Of a DNA stretch of 64,000 nt, positions 16,821-25,231 are shown piece after piece. Both the position numbers and the translations under genes were made by a program. The stretch comes from Streptomyces sp. NBC_01288 (GTDB lineage: Bacteria > Actinomycetota > Actinomycetes > Streptomycetales > Streptomycetaceae): NCBI RefSeq assembly GCF_035982055.1, contig NZ_CP108427.1, positions 8,245,001 through 8,309,000 on the forward strand, in the 5' to 3' direction. The notes under the pieces were generated by a model. The model saw nothing but the letters and a program-made list of their open reading frames with translations. It had not been told where the DNA came from and did no database searches. Each line of letters begins with the position of its first letter. The stretch's first letter is position 1.

Positions 16821-17461
16821 CTGCACCTACGGAGCGCGGGGCCGAGATCGGGCGGCGCATCGGCGTCGGCCTGATGTACGGGCTGTGGAAGCCGCGTGTG
16901 CTGGGTTCCTGGAAGGTTCCCGCCACCGGCCCGGTGATCTTCGCCGTCAACCACTCGCACAACATCGACGGCCCGATGGTCATCGGTGTGGCGCCTCGCG
17001 CTTCGCACTTCCTGGTCAAGAAAGAGGCGTTCGTGGGGCCGCTCGGGCCCTTCATGCGTGCCGTCGGGCAAGTGGAGGTCGACCGTTCGACCGCCGACCG
17101 TACGGCCGTCACCCGCGCGCTCGACATCCTGAAGGGCGGCGGGGTCCTCGGGATCTTCCCCGAGGGCAGCCGCGGCGAGGGCGACTTCGCCGCACTGCGC
17201 GCCGGGCTCGCGTACTTCGCGGTCCGCGGCGGCGCCCCGATCGTGCCGGTGGCCGTGCTGGGCAGCTCGGAGAAGAGCGGACGGCTGATAAAGGCGCTGC
17301 CCCCGCTGCGCTCCCGCGTCGACGTCGTCTTCGGCGACCCGTTCGACGCGGGCGACGGCTCCGGCCGCCGTACCCGCAAGGCCTTGGACGAGGCCACCGA
17401 GCGCATCCAGAAGCAGCTGGCCGCCCACCTGGACGACGCCAGGCGCCTCACCGGGCGCTAA
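16817..17461 (+). CDS. plsC: 1-acyl-glycerol-3-phosphate acyltransferase (PlsC family)
   Basis: A 214-residue lysophospholipid acyltransferase domain protein. The catalytic HX4D is in NHSHNIDGP (His-Asp), the substrate-binding FPEGSRGEGDF follows at about 115-125, and GAPIVPVAVLG is the third family block. The GTG start overlaps the cmk stop (GTGA). It probably makes phosphatidic acid, but exact acyl-acceptor preference is not readable. Confidence 0.88.
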   Translation: MTAPTERGAEIGRRIGVGLMYGLWKPRVLGSWKVPATGPVIFAVNHSHNIDGPMVIGVAPRASHFLVKKEAFVGPLGPFMRAVGQVEVDRSTADRTAVTRALDILKGGGVLGIFPEGSRGEGDFAALRAGLAYFAVRGGAPIVPVAVLGSSEKSGRLIKALPPLRSRVDVVFGDPFDAGDGSGRRTRKALDEATERIQKQLAAHLDDARRLTGR

Positions 17462-17536
17462 GAGACACTTGAGTAGTGGATCACCCGAAATCCGGGGGTT
17501 CCACCGATCACCACGATGAACGAGGTACCGATCTTC

Positions 17537-19012
17537 ATGAACGACCAGATCCAGCCCGACGGCTCCGGCGAGGAGCACGAGCACGGGGCGCTCGGCGACG
17601 CCGAGTACGCGGAGTTCATGGAGCTCGCCGCCGTAGAGGGCTTCGACATCGAGGACGTCGAGGGCGCCATCGGCGAGGCGGGACACGGGCCGCTGCCCGT
17701 CCTCGCCGTCGTCGGCCGGCCGAACGTCGGCAAGTCGACTCTCGTCAACCGCATCATCGGGCGGCGGGAAGCCGTCGTAGAGGACAAGCCGGGTGTCACG
17801 CGTGACCGTGTGACGTACGAGGCCGAATGGGCCGGGCGGCGGTTCAAGGTCGTCGACACCGGTGGGTGGGAGCAGGACGTCCTCGGCATCGATGCCTCCG
17901 TGGCCGCCCAGGCCGAGTACGCGATCGAGGCCGCCGACGCGGTCGTCTTCGTCGTCGACGCCAAGGTCGGCGCCACCGACACCGACGAGGCGGTCGTACG
18001 ACTGCTGCGCAAGGCCGGGAAGCCCGTCGTGCTGGCCGCCAACAAGGTCGACGGTCTGAGCGGTGAGTCCGACGCCTCCTATCTGTGGTCCCTGGGGCTC
18101 GGCGAGCCGCACCCCGTCTCCGCGCTGCACGGCCGCGGCACCGGCGACATGCTGGACGCCGTCCTGGAGGCCCTCCCGGAGGCGCCCGAGCAGACCTTCG
18201 GCACCGCCGTGGGCGGGCCCCGCCGTATCGCCCTGATCGGTCGGCCGAACGTCGGCAAGTCCTCGCTGCTGAACAAGGTGGCCGGCGAGGAGCGCGTCGT
18301 CGTCAACGAGATCGCGGGTACGACGCGCGACCCGGTCGACGAGCTGATCGAACTGGGCGGAATCACCTGGAAGTTCGTCGACACGGCGGGCATCCGCAAG
18401 CGCGTCCACCTCCAGCAGGGCGCCGACTACTACGCCTCGCTGCGCACCGCCGCCGCCGTCGAGAAGGCGGAGGTCGCGGTCATCCTGATCGACGCCTCCG
18501 AGTCCATCTCGGTGCAGGACCAGCGCATCGTCACCATGGCCGTCGAGGCGGGCCGCGCGATCGTCCTCGCCTTCAACAAGTGGGACACCCTCGACGAGGA
18601 GCGCCGCTACTACCTGGAGCGCGAGATCGAGACCGAGCTCGCCCAGGTCGCGTGGGCACCCCGGGTGAACGTCTCGGCGCGCACCGGCCGCCACATGGAG
18701 AAGCTGGTCCCGGGCATCGAGACCGCCCTCGCCGGCTGGGAGACGCGCGTCCCGACGGGCCGACTGAACGCCTTCCTCGGCGAGTTGGTCGCCGCCCACC
18801 CGCACCCGGTCCGCGGCGGCAAGCAGCCCCGCATCCTCTTCGGTACCCAGGCCGGCACCAAGCCCCCGCGCTTCGTGCTCTTCGCCTCCGGCTTCATCGA
18901 GGCCGGCTACCGCCGCTTCATCGAGCGCCGCCTCCGCGAGGAGTTCGCCTTCGAGGGCACCCCGATCCACATCTCGGTCCGGGTCCGCGAGAAGCGCGGC
19001 AAGAAGAAGTAG
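17537..19012 (+). CDS. der: Ribosome-assembly GTPase Der (EngA)
   Basis: Double GTPase needed for 50S subunit maturation. The 491-residue protein has an acidic N-terminal extension of about 50 residues, then two G domains, each with GRPNVGKS, a TTRD-type switch, DTGG or DTAG and NKVD/NKWD, and ends in the KH-like domain rich in Arg/Lys (VREKRGKKK). The ATG at 17537 has GAGG eleven bases upstream; the ATG at 17516 has none. A 20-bp hairpin follows. Confidence 0.95.
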   Translation: MNDQIQPDGSGEEHEHGALGDAEYAEFMELAAVEGFDIEDVEGAIGEAGHGPLPVLAVVGRPNVGKSTLVNRIIGRREAVVEDKPGVTRDRVTYEAEWAGRRFKVVDTGGWEQDVLGIDASVAAQAEYAIEAADAVVFVVDAKVGATDTDEAVVRLLRKAGKPVVLAANKVDGLSGESDASYLWSLGLGEPHPVSALHGRGTGDMLDAVLEALPEAPEQTFGTAVGGPRRIALIGRPNVGKSSLLNKVAGEERVVVNEIAGTTRDPVDELIELGGITWKFVDTAGIRKRVHLQQGADYYASLRTAAAVEKAEVAVILIDASESISVQDQRIVTMAVEAGRAIVLAFNKWDTLDEERRYYLEREIETELAQVAWAPRVNVSARTGRHMEKLVPGIETALAGWETRVPTGRLNAFLGELVAAHPHPVRGGKQPRILFGTQAGTKPPRFVLFASGFIEAGYRRFIERRLREEFAFEGTPIHISVRVREKRGKKK

Positions 19013-19071
19013 CCGCAGCCGGAAGAAGTAGCCGTAGCCGTACGGCTGTTCTCACGGCTGGCTGTTCTACG

Positions 19072-19115
19072 ACGAAGAGGGCGGCCCCTGTCGATACAGG
19101 GGCCGCCCTCTTCGT
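19072..19115. terminator. Bidirectional terminator between der and the convergent gene
   Basis: A perfect 20-bp stem with a CGAT loop; the arms start ACGAAGAGGGCGG and end CCGCCCTCTTCGT. It is symmetric and lies between two converging genes, so it can stop transcription from both sides. Confidence 0.9.
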
Positions 19116-19131
19116 GTGCGTGCCGTGCCGT

Positions 19132-19572
19132 TCAGATGCCTCGGCGCGGGCCGGGAGGCAGGGCCGCCGGGATGTGGTGCATCCCGGTGTGGGCGTGCTG
19201 CTGTTGTTGCTGCTGCCCGGAGTGGCCGAGCTGCCCGACGCGCTGCCACTGCGACTGCTGCCGGGCGCTGTAGGCCCCCGCGCTGTACGCGCTGTACGAA
19301 CCCCCGCCGATCGAACCCCCGCCGATCGAACCCCCGTTGAACGAACCGCCGCTGAACGAGCCCGTGCCGTGCGGGCTGTGCCCGAAGGCGGTGAAGCCCA
19401 GCTCCTCCTCGCCGCTGCGGTCACCCGGCAGCGAGCGGAAGGTCTTGACCCACTCCGAGTAGAGCCGGTCGTAGATCGGCGTGGACGATGGACCGCCGGG
19501 GCTGTCCCGGTCCGATCGCGAGGACGGGATCGACTGGTAGGGCCGGCTGCGGGGAACGTCGTATGCGTGCAC
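19132..19572 (-). CDS. Low-complexity conserved protein of unknown function
   Basis: A 146-residue protein with an N-terminal ordered part (PIYDRLYSEWVKTFRSLPGDRSGEEELGF) followed by repeats of GGGSIGGGS, SAYSAGAYSARQQ and a run of glutamines. No domain, signal peptide or membrane helix is visible. The Trp/Asp-rich N-terminal half resembles conserved hypothetical proteins found next to der in Streptomyces. The start at a GTG (19572) lacks a clear ribosome-binding site and is uncertain. The DNA also holds short direct repeats (CGAACCCCCGCCGAT near 19310-19340). Confidence 0.55.
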   Translation of the reverse strand: MHAYDVPRSRPYQSIPSSRSDRDSPGGPSSTPIYDRLYSEWVKTFRSLPGDRSGEEELGFTAFGHSPHGTGSFSGGSFNGGSIGGGSIGGGSYSAYSAGAYSARQQSQWQRVGQLGHSGQQQQQQHAHTGMHHIPAALPPGPRRGI

Positions 19573-19609
19573 GTATGTCCAAACGACGTGTGACCTGAAG
19601 GGATGCGGC

Positions 19610-20398
19610 TCAGGTGCCCGCGAGCGGCAGTGCGGAGCCGACCAGCTGGCCGTTCGCCGCGGCCTTGTCGAGCGCGCTGCGCAGCAGGTCCTCGCGGGGC
19701 TGGCGGCCGATCGAGCCGACCGGTGCCGCGAACATCAGCACCTGCTGGTGCTTGTTGGCGGCGGCCCGCCAGCTGTCGGTGACCTGGAGCGGCTGGTGCG
19801 CCTGCCACCAGGCCACCGGGGAACCGCCGTTGCTGCTCGGCTGGAGCACCGCGTGCAGCTGGCCCGCCGCGAGCAGCACCGACCAGCCGTGCAGCACGGG
19901 CGGGACGGTGGTGATCTCGCTGAGCGGCATGAAGCCCTGCTCGATCAGCAGCGGCAGGAAGTCGTCCCCGGTGTCGGTCGAACCGGGCCGCACGATGGGC
20001 GCGGTCGGCTCGACGACCAGGGCGGGGTGCAACTCCCCCGAGATCAGGACGAGTCCGCTGGTCACCCCGAGCACGGCCTGTTCGGGTACGGCCTTCTCCG
20101 CCGCGCCGGCCGGGGCGTGCGTGTTGCCGCTGATGGAGCGGACGGCGCCCTGCAACTGCTCCTCGGTGACCTGGACGATCTGGGAGGGCAGGCAGGTGGC
20201 GTGGGCGAAGGCGAGGACGGCGGTCTCGTCGCCGATGAACAGGACGGTGCTGGTGCGCTCCTGATCGGAGTCGCCCTGGGTGCGGCACGACGTGCAGTCG
20301 TAACTGCCCGGGGCGTTGTCTCCGGCGAGCAGCCGGTCGGCTTCTTCGTCGCCGATCTCGGCGCGTACGTCGTCGCTGACGTCGAGCATGCGCGGCAC
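19610..20398 (-). CDS. Conserved cytoplasmic protein of unknown function with a CxxC knuckle
   Basis: The 262-residue protein begins VPRMLDVSDDVRAEIGDEEADRLL and has a possible zinc knuckle DCTSCRTQGD near residue 35. The rest is an alternating hydrophobic alpha/beta fold with STVLFIGDETAVLAFAHATC and HGWSVLLAAGQLHAVLQPS. There is no signal peptide or membrane helix. The GTG at 20398 was chosen because GGGAGCC is five bases upstream. It runs in the same direction as the low-complexity gene 37 bases downstream, so they may form an operon. I do not recognise a function. Confidence 0.6.
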   Translation of the reverse strand: MPRMLDVSDDVRAEIGDEEADRLLAGDNAPGSYDCTSCRTQGDSDQERTSTVLFIGDETAVLAFAHATCLPSQIVQVTEEQLQGAVRSISGNTHAPAGAAEKAVPEQAVLGVTSGLVLISGELHPALVVEPTAPIVRPGSTDTGDDFLPLLIEQGFMPLSEITTVPPVLHGWSVLLAAGQLHAVLQPSSNGGSPVAWWQAHQPLQVTDSWRAAANKHQQVLMFAAPVGSIGRQPREDLLRSALDKAAANGQLVGSALPLAGT

Positions 20399-20900
20399 GG
20401 GTGGCTCCCTCGGAATGCGGTGCCCGGTGGGTCCCGGGCTCATGAAGAAGACAACGGAGGATCTGTGGCGGGAGTCACGCTCCAGAGCGAACCGAATCGA
20501 ACCAACCGAAGCAGACGGTCACGGTCGGTACGGAATTGGACACTCCACGTCAACTCTGTGAAAGGTCAAGGGAGTTGGTTGCGTGAACCGGGTCACAGCG
20601 TTTGTCGGCAACTGGTCGAGAAATCGTGAAATAGGTGAATTTAACGAGTGGCCGAAAAATGCCGATACCCTCGGTAACAGTGAACTGGCCTGCGGCGAAG
20701 GGCAGTTGGTCGACACGGGCTCGCCCGCCTCCGTACATTCCTCGGCTGTGTGCAACGAGCACCGCTCGGGTACGTCCGCCGGCCGAACAAGCCGGCAAGC
20801 AGCACCACTTCCGGCGGACGGGGAGGAGCGCGAGGACCGCGTGGATGCGTGGAAGCCGCGAACCGCCTTGGGGGAACCGGGTTGTTGGAGAGGGAACTAC
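20399..20900 (+). promoter_or_regulatory. Long intergenic leader of the Rpf/LysM gene
   Basis: Five hundred bases without a supported gene. The left part must hold the promoter of the minus-strand gene ending at 20398. A Crp-like site lies at 20584-20597, and a 10-bp inverted repeat CGTCCGCCGG/CCGGCGGACG (20773-20782 and 20811-20820) encloses a second possible hairpin made by two GCCGGC copies (20779-20784, 20791-20796). These two structures cannot form together. GGAGAGGG at 20887-20894 is the ribosome-binding site. I could not fit the conserved blocks of the c-di-AMP (ydaO) riboswitch known in other Streptomyces rpf leaders. Confidence 0.45.
20584..20597 (+). promoter_or_regulatory. Crp-like binding site
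   Basis: GTGA-ACCGGG-TCAC fits the GTGA-N6-TCAC core recognised by Crp, and is flanked on the right by A as in the TGTGA-N6-TCACA consensus. It is about 300 bases before the Rpf-like start. Crp is known to control rpfA genes in Mycobacterium and Streptomyces, which supports the reading. Confidence 0.55.
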
Positions 20901-21611
20901 ATGTCCGAATGTGCCGATACCACTCGCGAGAACGCTCCTAAGGCCCAGCACAAGGGTCAAGCGCGTACGACGGCGGTCCTCGCCGGGGCGGCCCTGCTCG
21001 CCCCCCTCGGACTGCTGGCCGCAAGCGGCAACGCCGCGGCGGCCGACAGCGGAGTGTGGGACCGCATCGCCCAGTGCGAGAGCGGCGGCAACTGGCACAT
21101 CAACACCGGCAACGGCTACTACGGAGGACTCCAGTTCTCCGCCGGCACCTGGCGCGCCTACGGCGGTTCGGCCTACGCGGCCACCGCGGACCAGGCCTCC
21201 AGGTCCGCGCAGATCACCGTCGCCGGCAAGGTCCAGCGGGCCCAGGGCTGGGGCGCCTGGCCGGTCTGCTCGGTACGGGCCGGAGCGAGCGGCAGCGCAC
21301 CCGCGGCCTCCTCCGGAACGGTGAGCGAGAAGTCGACGAAGAAGTCGACCACCGAGTCGACCTCCGAGTCGACGAAGAAGAAGTCGACCAAGAAGGCGAC
21401 CCCGTCGAAGCCCGCGCAGGCGCCGGCTCGCGGGACGAACAACGCCTCGCGCGGCACGTCCCGCGGCGACTACACCGTCCGCGAGGGCGACACACTGAGC
21501 GCCATCGCCGCCCAGCACGGGACCACGTGGCGGAAGGTCTACGCCGCCAACAAGTCCGTCATCGGCGCCGACCCCGATCTGATCGTCCCCGGCCAGCAGC
21601 TCGACCTCTGA
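20901..21611 (+). CDS. Resuscitation-promoting-factor-like muralytic enzyme with LysM
   Basis: A secreted 236-residue cell-wall enzyme. Residues 22-47 form a signal peptide ending ASGNAAAA. The transglycosylase-like Rpf domain (about 49-124) has WDRIAQCESGGNW with catalytic Glu60, GYYGGLQFSAGTWRAYGG, and the disulfide pair Cys59/Cys123. A Ser/Thr/Lys-rich linker with repeated KST units follows, then one LysM (191-236, YTVREGDTLSAIAAQHGT) that binds glycan. It likely cleaves peptidoglycan during spore germination or outgrowth. The ATG at 20901 has GGAGAGGG seven bases upstream; longer in-frame starts lack a signal peptide. Confidence 0.92.
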   Translation: MSECADTTRENAPKAQHKGQARTTAVLAGAALLAPLGLLAASGNAAAADSGVWDRIAQCESGGNWHINTGNGYYGGLQFSAGTWRAYGGSAYAATADQASRSAQITVAGKVQRAQGWGAWPVCSVRAGASGSAPAASSGTVSEKSTKKSTTESTSESTKKKSTKKATPSKPAQAPARGTNNASRGTSRGDYTVREGDTLSAIAAQHGTTWRKVYAANKSVIGADPDLIVPGQQLDL

Positions 21612-21677
21612 GCCGAACGAACCCTGAGCCGAACGGCCTTTGAGGTGGACGACCTCTGAGCCGAGCCGCTCCCGAGC

Positions 21678-21711
21678 CGCCCCCGCCAGGTCCTCCGACC
21701 GGGCGGGGGCG
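21678..21711. terminator. Hairpin between the convergent Rpf and livF genes
   Basis: Arms CGCCCCCGCC (21678-21687) and GGCGGGGGCG (21702-21711) pair perfectly, and the loop contains a further GGTC-CTCC-GACC helix. It sits between two converging stop codons. Confidence 0.7.
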
Positions 21712-21717
21712 CGCCCG

Positions 21718-22353
21718 TCACTCCAGCTCGGCCGCGTCACCGCCGAACACGACCGTCCCGCGCCGCAGTTCGTACACGATCGCCGCCCGGCCGCGCAGCA
21801 CCGGCGGCAGCCGCTGCTCGGCCACCACCACACACGCGTCCAGCCCGCCCAGCAGTTCGTACGTGTGTGCCGCGACCGCGGGCGACATGCCCTGCGCCGG
21901 TTCGTCGACGAGCACCACGCGCGCGCGTGCCAGAAGGGCCCGGGAGAGGGCGAGCATCCGCTGCTCGCCTCCGGAGAGGGTGCCGGCCCGGCGGGGGAGC
22001 AGCGGACTCAGTTGCGGATACGCGTCGAGGGCAACGGCATAGTCGTGTGCGGCGAGTTCGAGGTTCTCGCGCACGGTGAGCGACCCGAACACGGCCTGCC
22101 GTTCCGGCACGAGACACAGTCCCCGGCGAGCCCGTTCGTACGCGGGCATACGGGTCACATCGGCGCCGTCCCACACCACCGCACCGCCCGACAGCGCGAC
22201 CGTACCGGCCAGGGCGCGCAGGGCAGTTGTACGTCCCGAGCCGTTGCGGCCGAGCAGGACGGTGAGCCCGTGGGTGGGAGCGCCGAGGGTGATGCCGTGC
22301 AGGGCTTCGAGGGGGCCGTAACGCACGCGTGCGTGGCGTAGGGAGATGGTCAT
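21718..22353 (-). CDS. livF: Branched-chain amino-acid ABC transporter ATPase LivF
   Basis: A 211-residue ABC ATPase, slightly shorter than the usual 235. Walker A GRNGSGRTT is at about residues 35-43, with Arg in place of the usual Lys just before the two Thr (GSGRTT). The signature is LSGGEQRMLALSRAL and the Walker B VVLVDEP is followed by AQGMSPAVA, the LivF-type D-loop. The missing P-loop lysine is unusual and might weaken ATP hydrolysis at this site. The ATG overlaps the stop of the LivHMG fusion, and both act in one importer. Confidence 0.88.
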   Translation of the reverse strand: MTISLRHARVRYGPLEALHGITLGAPTHGLTVLLGRNGSGRTTALRALAGTVALSGGAVVWDGADVTRMPAYERARRGLCLVPERQAVFGSLTVRENLELAAHDYAVALDAYPQLSPLLPRRAGTLSGGEQRMLALSRALLARARVVLVDEPAQGMSPAVAAHTYELLGGLDACVVVAEQRLPPVLRGRAAIVYELRRGTVVFGGDAAELE

Positions 22354-25223
22354 GCGGGGGCCTCGCGGGTGCCGGGTGTGTCGAGGACGTGGCCGGGCGG
22401 GCCGGAGGAGACGATGCGACCCGCGGCCATCACATGGACCACGTCGGCAAGGCCGGCGACCAGATCGAGGTCGTGCTCCACGACGAGCAGGGCGGTGCCC
22501 TCGGCGGCCAGGGCCCTCAACACCAGCGCCAGCGCGGCCACTTCGGCGGTGTCGAGGCCGGCGGAGGGCTCGTCGAGCAGCAGCACGCGGGGGCCGCCGG
22601 CGAACGCCCGCGCCAGTTCCACCCGGCGCAGCGTCCCGGTGGGCAGGTCGGCGGCCGGCAGCGACCGTACGTCCCCGTCGAGCCCGAACAGCCGCAACGC
22701 CCGCTCCACGGCGCCCGGTTCGGCGACCCGGCCCTGCTCGGCACCGACGCGGACGTTCTCGGCGACGGTCAACGAGGGGAACACGGCGAGCTGTTGAAAG
22801 GTCCGGGCGATCCCGAGCCGGGTGCGGGCGTGCGCGGCCAGCCTCGTGATGTCCCGCCCCCCGAACCTGACCTGCCCCCGTGCGGGCCGCACGGTCCCGG
22901 CCAGACAGTGGAACAGGGTACTTTTTCCGGCTCCGTTGGGCCCGACGACAGCGGTGACCTGCCCGGCCCGCACGACGAGATCGACCCCGTCGAGCGCGGT
23001 GAAGCCGCCGTAGCGGGCGTGGAGAGTATGGGCGGTGAGGACGGGTGGGGTGGGTGTCCGCCCGGGGGCGGGGGCGTGTTTCCAGCCGGTGTCGTGCCGG
23101 GCTGGGCGCGCAACGTGCTTGTGATTACCCGGCGTTGCGCTCGCCTGGCCCCGCTGCCCGGGTTCGGTGGCGTGTCCCGACCCGGTGTCGGGCTGGGCTG
23201 GATGTGCAACACCCTCAGGGGCAGGTGTAGTTGCGCCCGTTCCTCCCCGCTGCCCGGCCCCGGCAGCGTGCCCGTGCGGACTCCGCGCCCCAGACGCTCG
23301 CCCCGCGTCGCTCTCCGCTCGGCGCACAACACCCGGCCCGGCAGCCTCCGTTGACCCTGCGCGCACATACGCGGGCCGTAGCTTTCTCCGCACTCCCAGC
23401 CCCAACGCCGTGAGCCGCACCCTCCGTTGAGCCCGCAGCCGCCCCGCCGCCACCCGCAAGGCCTCGTACGGCCCCCCGGTGAACCGTCCCACGCACACCG
23501 CCAACACCCCGATCAGCGCCGCCGCCACCCCGCCACGCGCCCCCGCGTCCAGCCCGACCAGCAGGGCCGCGGCCGCCAGCGCGCCCAGTGTGCTGTCGGC
23601 GCCGAGGACGACCACCGCGGCGAACCACAACAGCCCCCGGCCGGGGTCGTAGGCCGAGGGGTCGAAGGCGCGTACGCCCATGCCGAGCATGCCGCCGCCG
23701 AGGGCGGCCAGGGCTGCGCCGGCGACGAAGGCCAGGAGTTTCAGGGACGGGACCTGGACGCCCGCCGCGGACGCGCCCTGTTCGTGGTCGCGCAGGGCGG
23801 CGAGGGCGCGGCCCGTGCGGCCCCGGCGCAGGGCGTGGGTGGCCAGCAACGCGGTTGCGAGGAGGGCGAGTTCGAGGACGTAGTAGGCGCGGTCGCCGTC
23901 GAAGCCGGACGGGCGGGCCAGTGACAGGCCCGACGTGGCGTACGGCTGGGCGAAGACGAAGCGGCTGACCGCGACGCCGACCGCGAAGGTCGCGAGGGCG
24001 AGGGACAGGCCGTGGCGGCTGATGGCGGGCCAGCCGGTCAGCAGGCCCAGGGGAGCGGCCAGGAGCACCGCCACCGCCAGCGCGGCCAGTTCCGGGAGGC
24101 GGGGGAGGAGCGGGAAGCGGCCCGCCGCCAGCAGCGCCGTGAACAGGGCACCCAGGCCCGCGTACGCCGCCTGCCCCAGCGAGAGTTGGCCGCCGCGCCC
24201 GGTGACCACCACCAGGGACAGCAACACCACGCCCAACGCCGGGACTTGGACCGAGGTGTGCAGGTCCGAGCCCGCGAAACCGAGGGGGAGGAGGAACAGC
24301 ACCCCGGCCACGATCCAGGCACCGGGAGGTGTCGCGACGCGCGCCGTCGCCGTACGCGGAAGGGCGTCCTTCGCACCAAGACCCGGCAGTACCAGCGCCG
24401 CCACCAACAGGGCGACCACGAACAGGTTCGCGCCCGCCGCCTGCACCAACTGCCCACGCCAGCCCGGCAGATGAAGCCGTGTCAACTGGCTCTGCCCGAC
24501 TCCGATCCCCAGCGCCACCACCATGGCGACCGGCAGACTCCGCATCCGCGCGGCCACCGCGACCGCCACCACCTCCATGACGAGCAGCGGCAGGCCGTAC
24601 GGGTCCAGGCGCACGTACGGCGCGAGGAGCACGCCCGTCAGGCCCGCCGTGAACGACCCGAACGCCCAGCCCGCCGCGGCCACCCGGTCCGCGTCCACGC
24701 CACCCAGGACCGCGAGTTGACGGTCGTCCACGACGGCGCGCAGCTCCCGCCCGAACCGCGTCCACCGGATCACCGCCCCAACTCCGGTGGCCAGTACGAG
24801 CACCACCGCCAACTGTCCCCAGGGATCGGCCGACACCAGTTCCGGCGCGTCGTCCCGCGCCCCCTGGCCCCACACCAGCGAGGCCCCGCCGACCAGCAGC
24901 ACGAACACCCCGATCGACGCGACCAGCGTCTGCGTCGGATCGCCACCCAGGACCGCCAACGGCCGGAAGACGAACCGCTCCAGAACCACCCCGACACCCG
25001 GCGCGAGGAACAGCAGCGTCACCACCGCACCGAGCCACAGCGGCCAGCCCCACCCGACCACGCACTGCCGCAGCGCGTACGCGCACACCATCGCGATCGC
25101 GCCGTGCGCGAAGTTGAGGACGCCGGTCGCCCGGTACGTCACGATCAGGCCGATCCCGGTGAGCGCGGCGGCGCTGCCGACGGAGAGGCCGGCGAGGGTG
25201 AGGTCGTAGGTGAAGGAGGACAT
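22350..25223 (-). CDS. LivH-LivM-LivG triple-fusion branched-chain amino-acid ABC transporter
   Basis: One uninterrupted frame encodes 957 residues. Residues 1 to about 295 are a LivH permease (GIGLIVTYRATGVLNFAHGAIAM, the LivH signature). Residues about 305-620 are a LivM permease (GGQLSLGQAAYAGLGALF). About 625-725 is a hydrophilic linker rich in Gly, Ala, Pro and His with imprecise internal repeats. About 725-957 is a LivG ATPase with GPNGAGKST (near 760), ARTFQQLAVFPSLTVAENV and LLLDEPSAGLD. These are normally three genes. The ATG at 25223 is preceded by a GGAGGA sequence. LivF follows with an ATGA overlap, and the binding protein is encoded divergently. Confidence 0.9.
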   Translation of the reverse strand: MSSFTYDLTLAGLSVGSAAALTGIGLIVTYRATGVLNFAHGAIAMVCAYALRQCVVGWGWPLWLGAVVTLLFLAPGVGVVLERFVFRPLAVLGGDPTQTLVASIGVFVLLVGGASLVWGQGARDDAPELVSADPWGQLAVVLVLATGVGAVIRWTRFGRELRAVVDDRQLAVLGGVDADRVAAAGWAFGSFTAGLTGVLLAPYVRLDPYGLPLLVMEVVAVAVAARMRSLPVAMVVALGIGVGQSQLTRLHLPGWRGQLVQAAGANLFVVALLVAALVLPGLGAKDALPRTATARVATPPGAWIVAGVLFLLPLGFAGSDLHTSVQVPALGVVLLSLVVVTGRGGQLSLGQAAYAGLGALFTALLAAGRFPLLPRLPELAALAVAVLLAAPLGLLTGWPAISRHGLSLALATFAVGVAVSRFVFAQPYATSGLSLARPSGFDGDRAYYVLELALLATALLATHALRRGRTGRALAALRDHEQGASAAGVQVPSLKLLAFVAGAALAALGGGMLGMGVRAFDPSAYDPGRGLLWFAAVVVLGADSTLGALAAAALLVGLDAGARGGVAAALIGVLAVCVGRFTGGPYEALRVAAGRLRAQRRVRLTALGLGVRRKLRPAYVRAGSTEAAGPGVVRRAESDAGRASGARSPHGHAAGAGQRGGTGATTPAPEGVAHPAQPDTGSGHATEPGQRGQASATPGNHKHVARPARHDTGWKHAPAPGRTPTPPVLTAHTLHARYGGFTALDGVDLVVRAGQVTAVVGPNGAGKSTLFHCLAGTVRPARGQVRFGGRDITRLAAHARTRLGIARTFQQLAVFPSLTVAENVRVGAEQGRVAEPGAVERALRLFGLDGDVRSLPAADLPTGTLRRVELARAFAGGPRVLLLDEPSAGLDTAEVAALALVLRALAAEGTALLVVEHDLDLVAGLADVVHVMAAGRIVSSGPPGHVLDTPGTREAPA

Positions 25224-25231
25224 CCGGGGCT

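Noticed and set aside
16238..18970. A 910-codon open frame antisense to cmk, plsC and der
   Set aside because: It runs over three well-conserved genes on the other strand and its translation has no recognisable domain.
20600..20900. A ydaO-type c-di-AMP riboswitch in the Rpf leader
   Set aside because: I searched for the conserved GGGGAACC, GGGTGAA and CAGCTAACCTCG-like blocks in order and did not find them; GGGGGAACC at 20870-20878 lies too close to the start codon.
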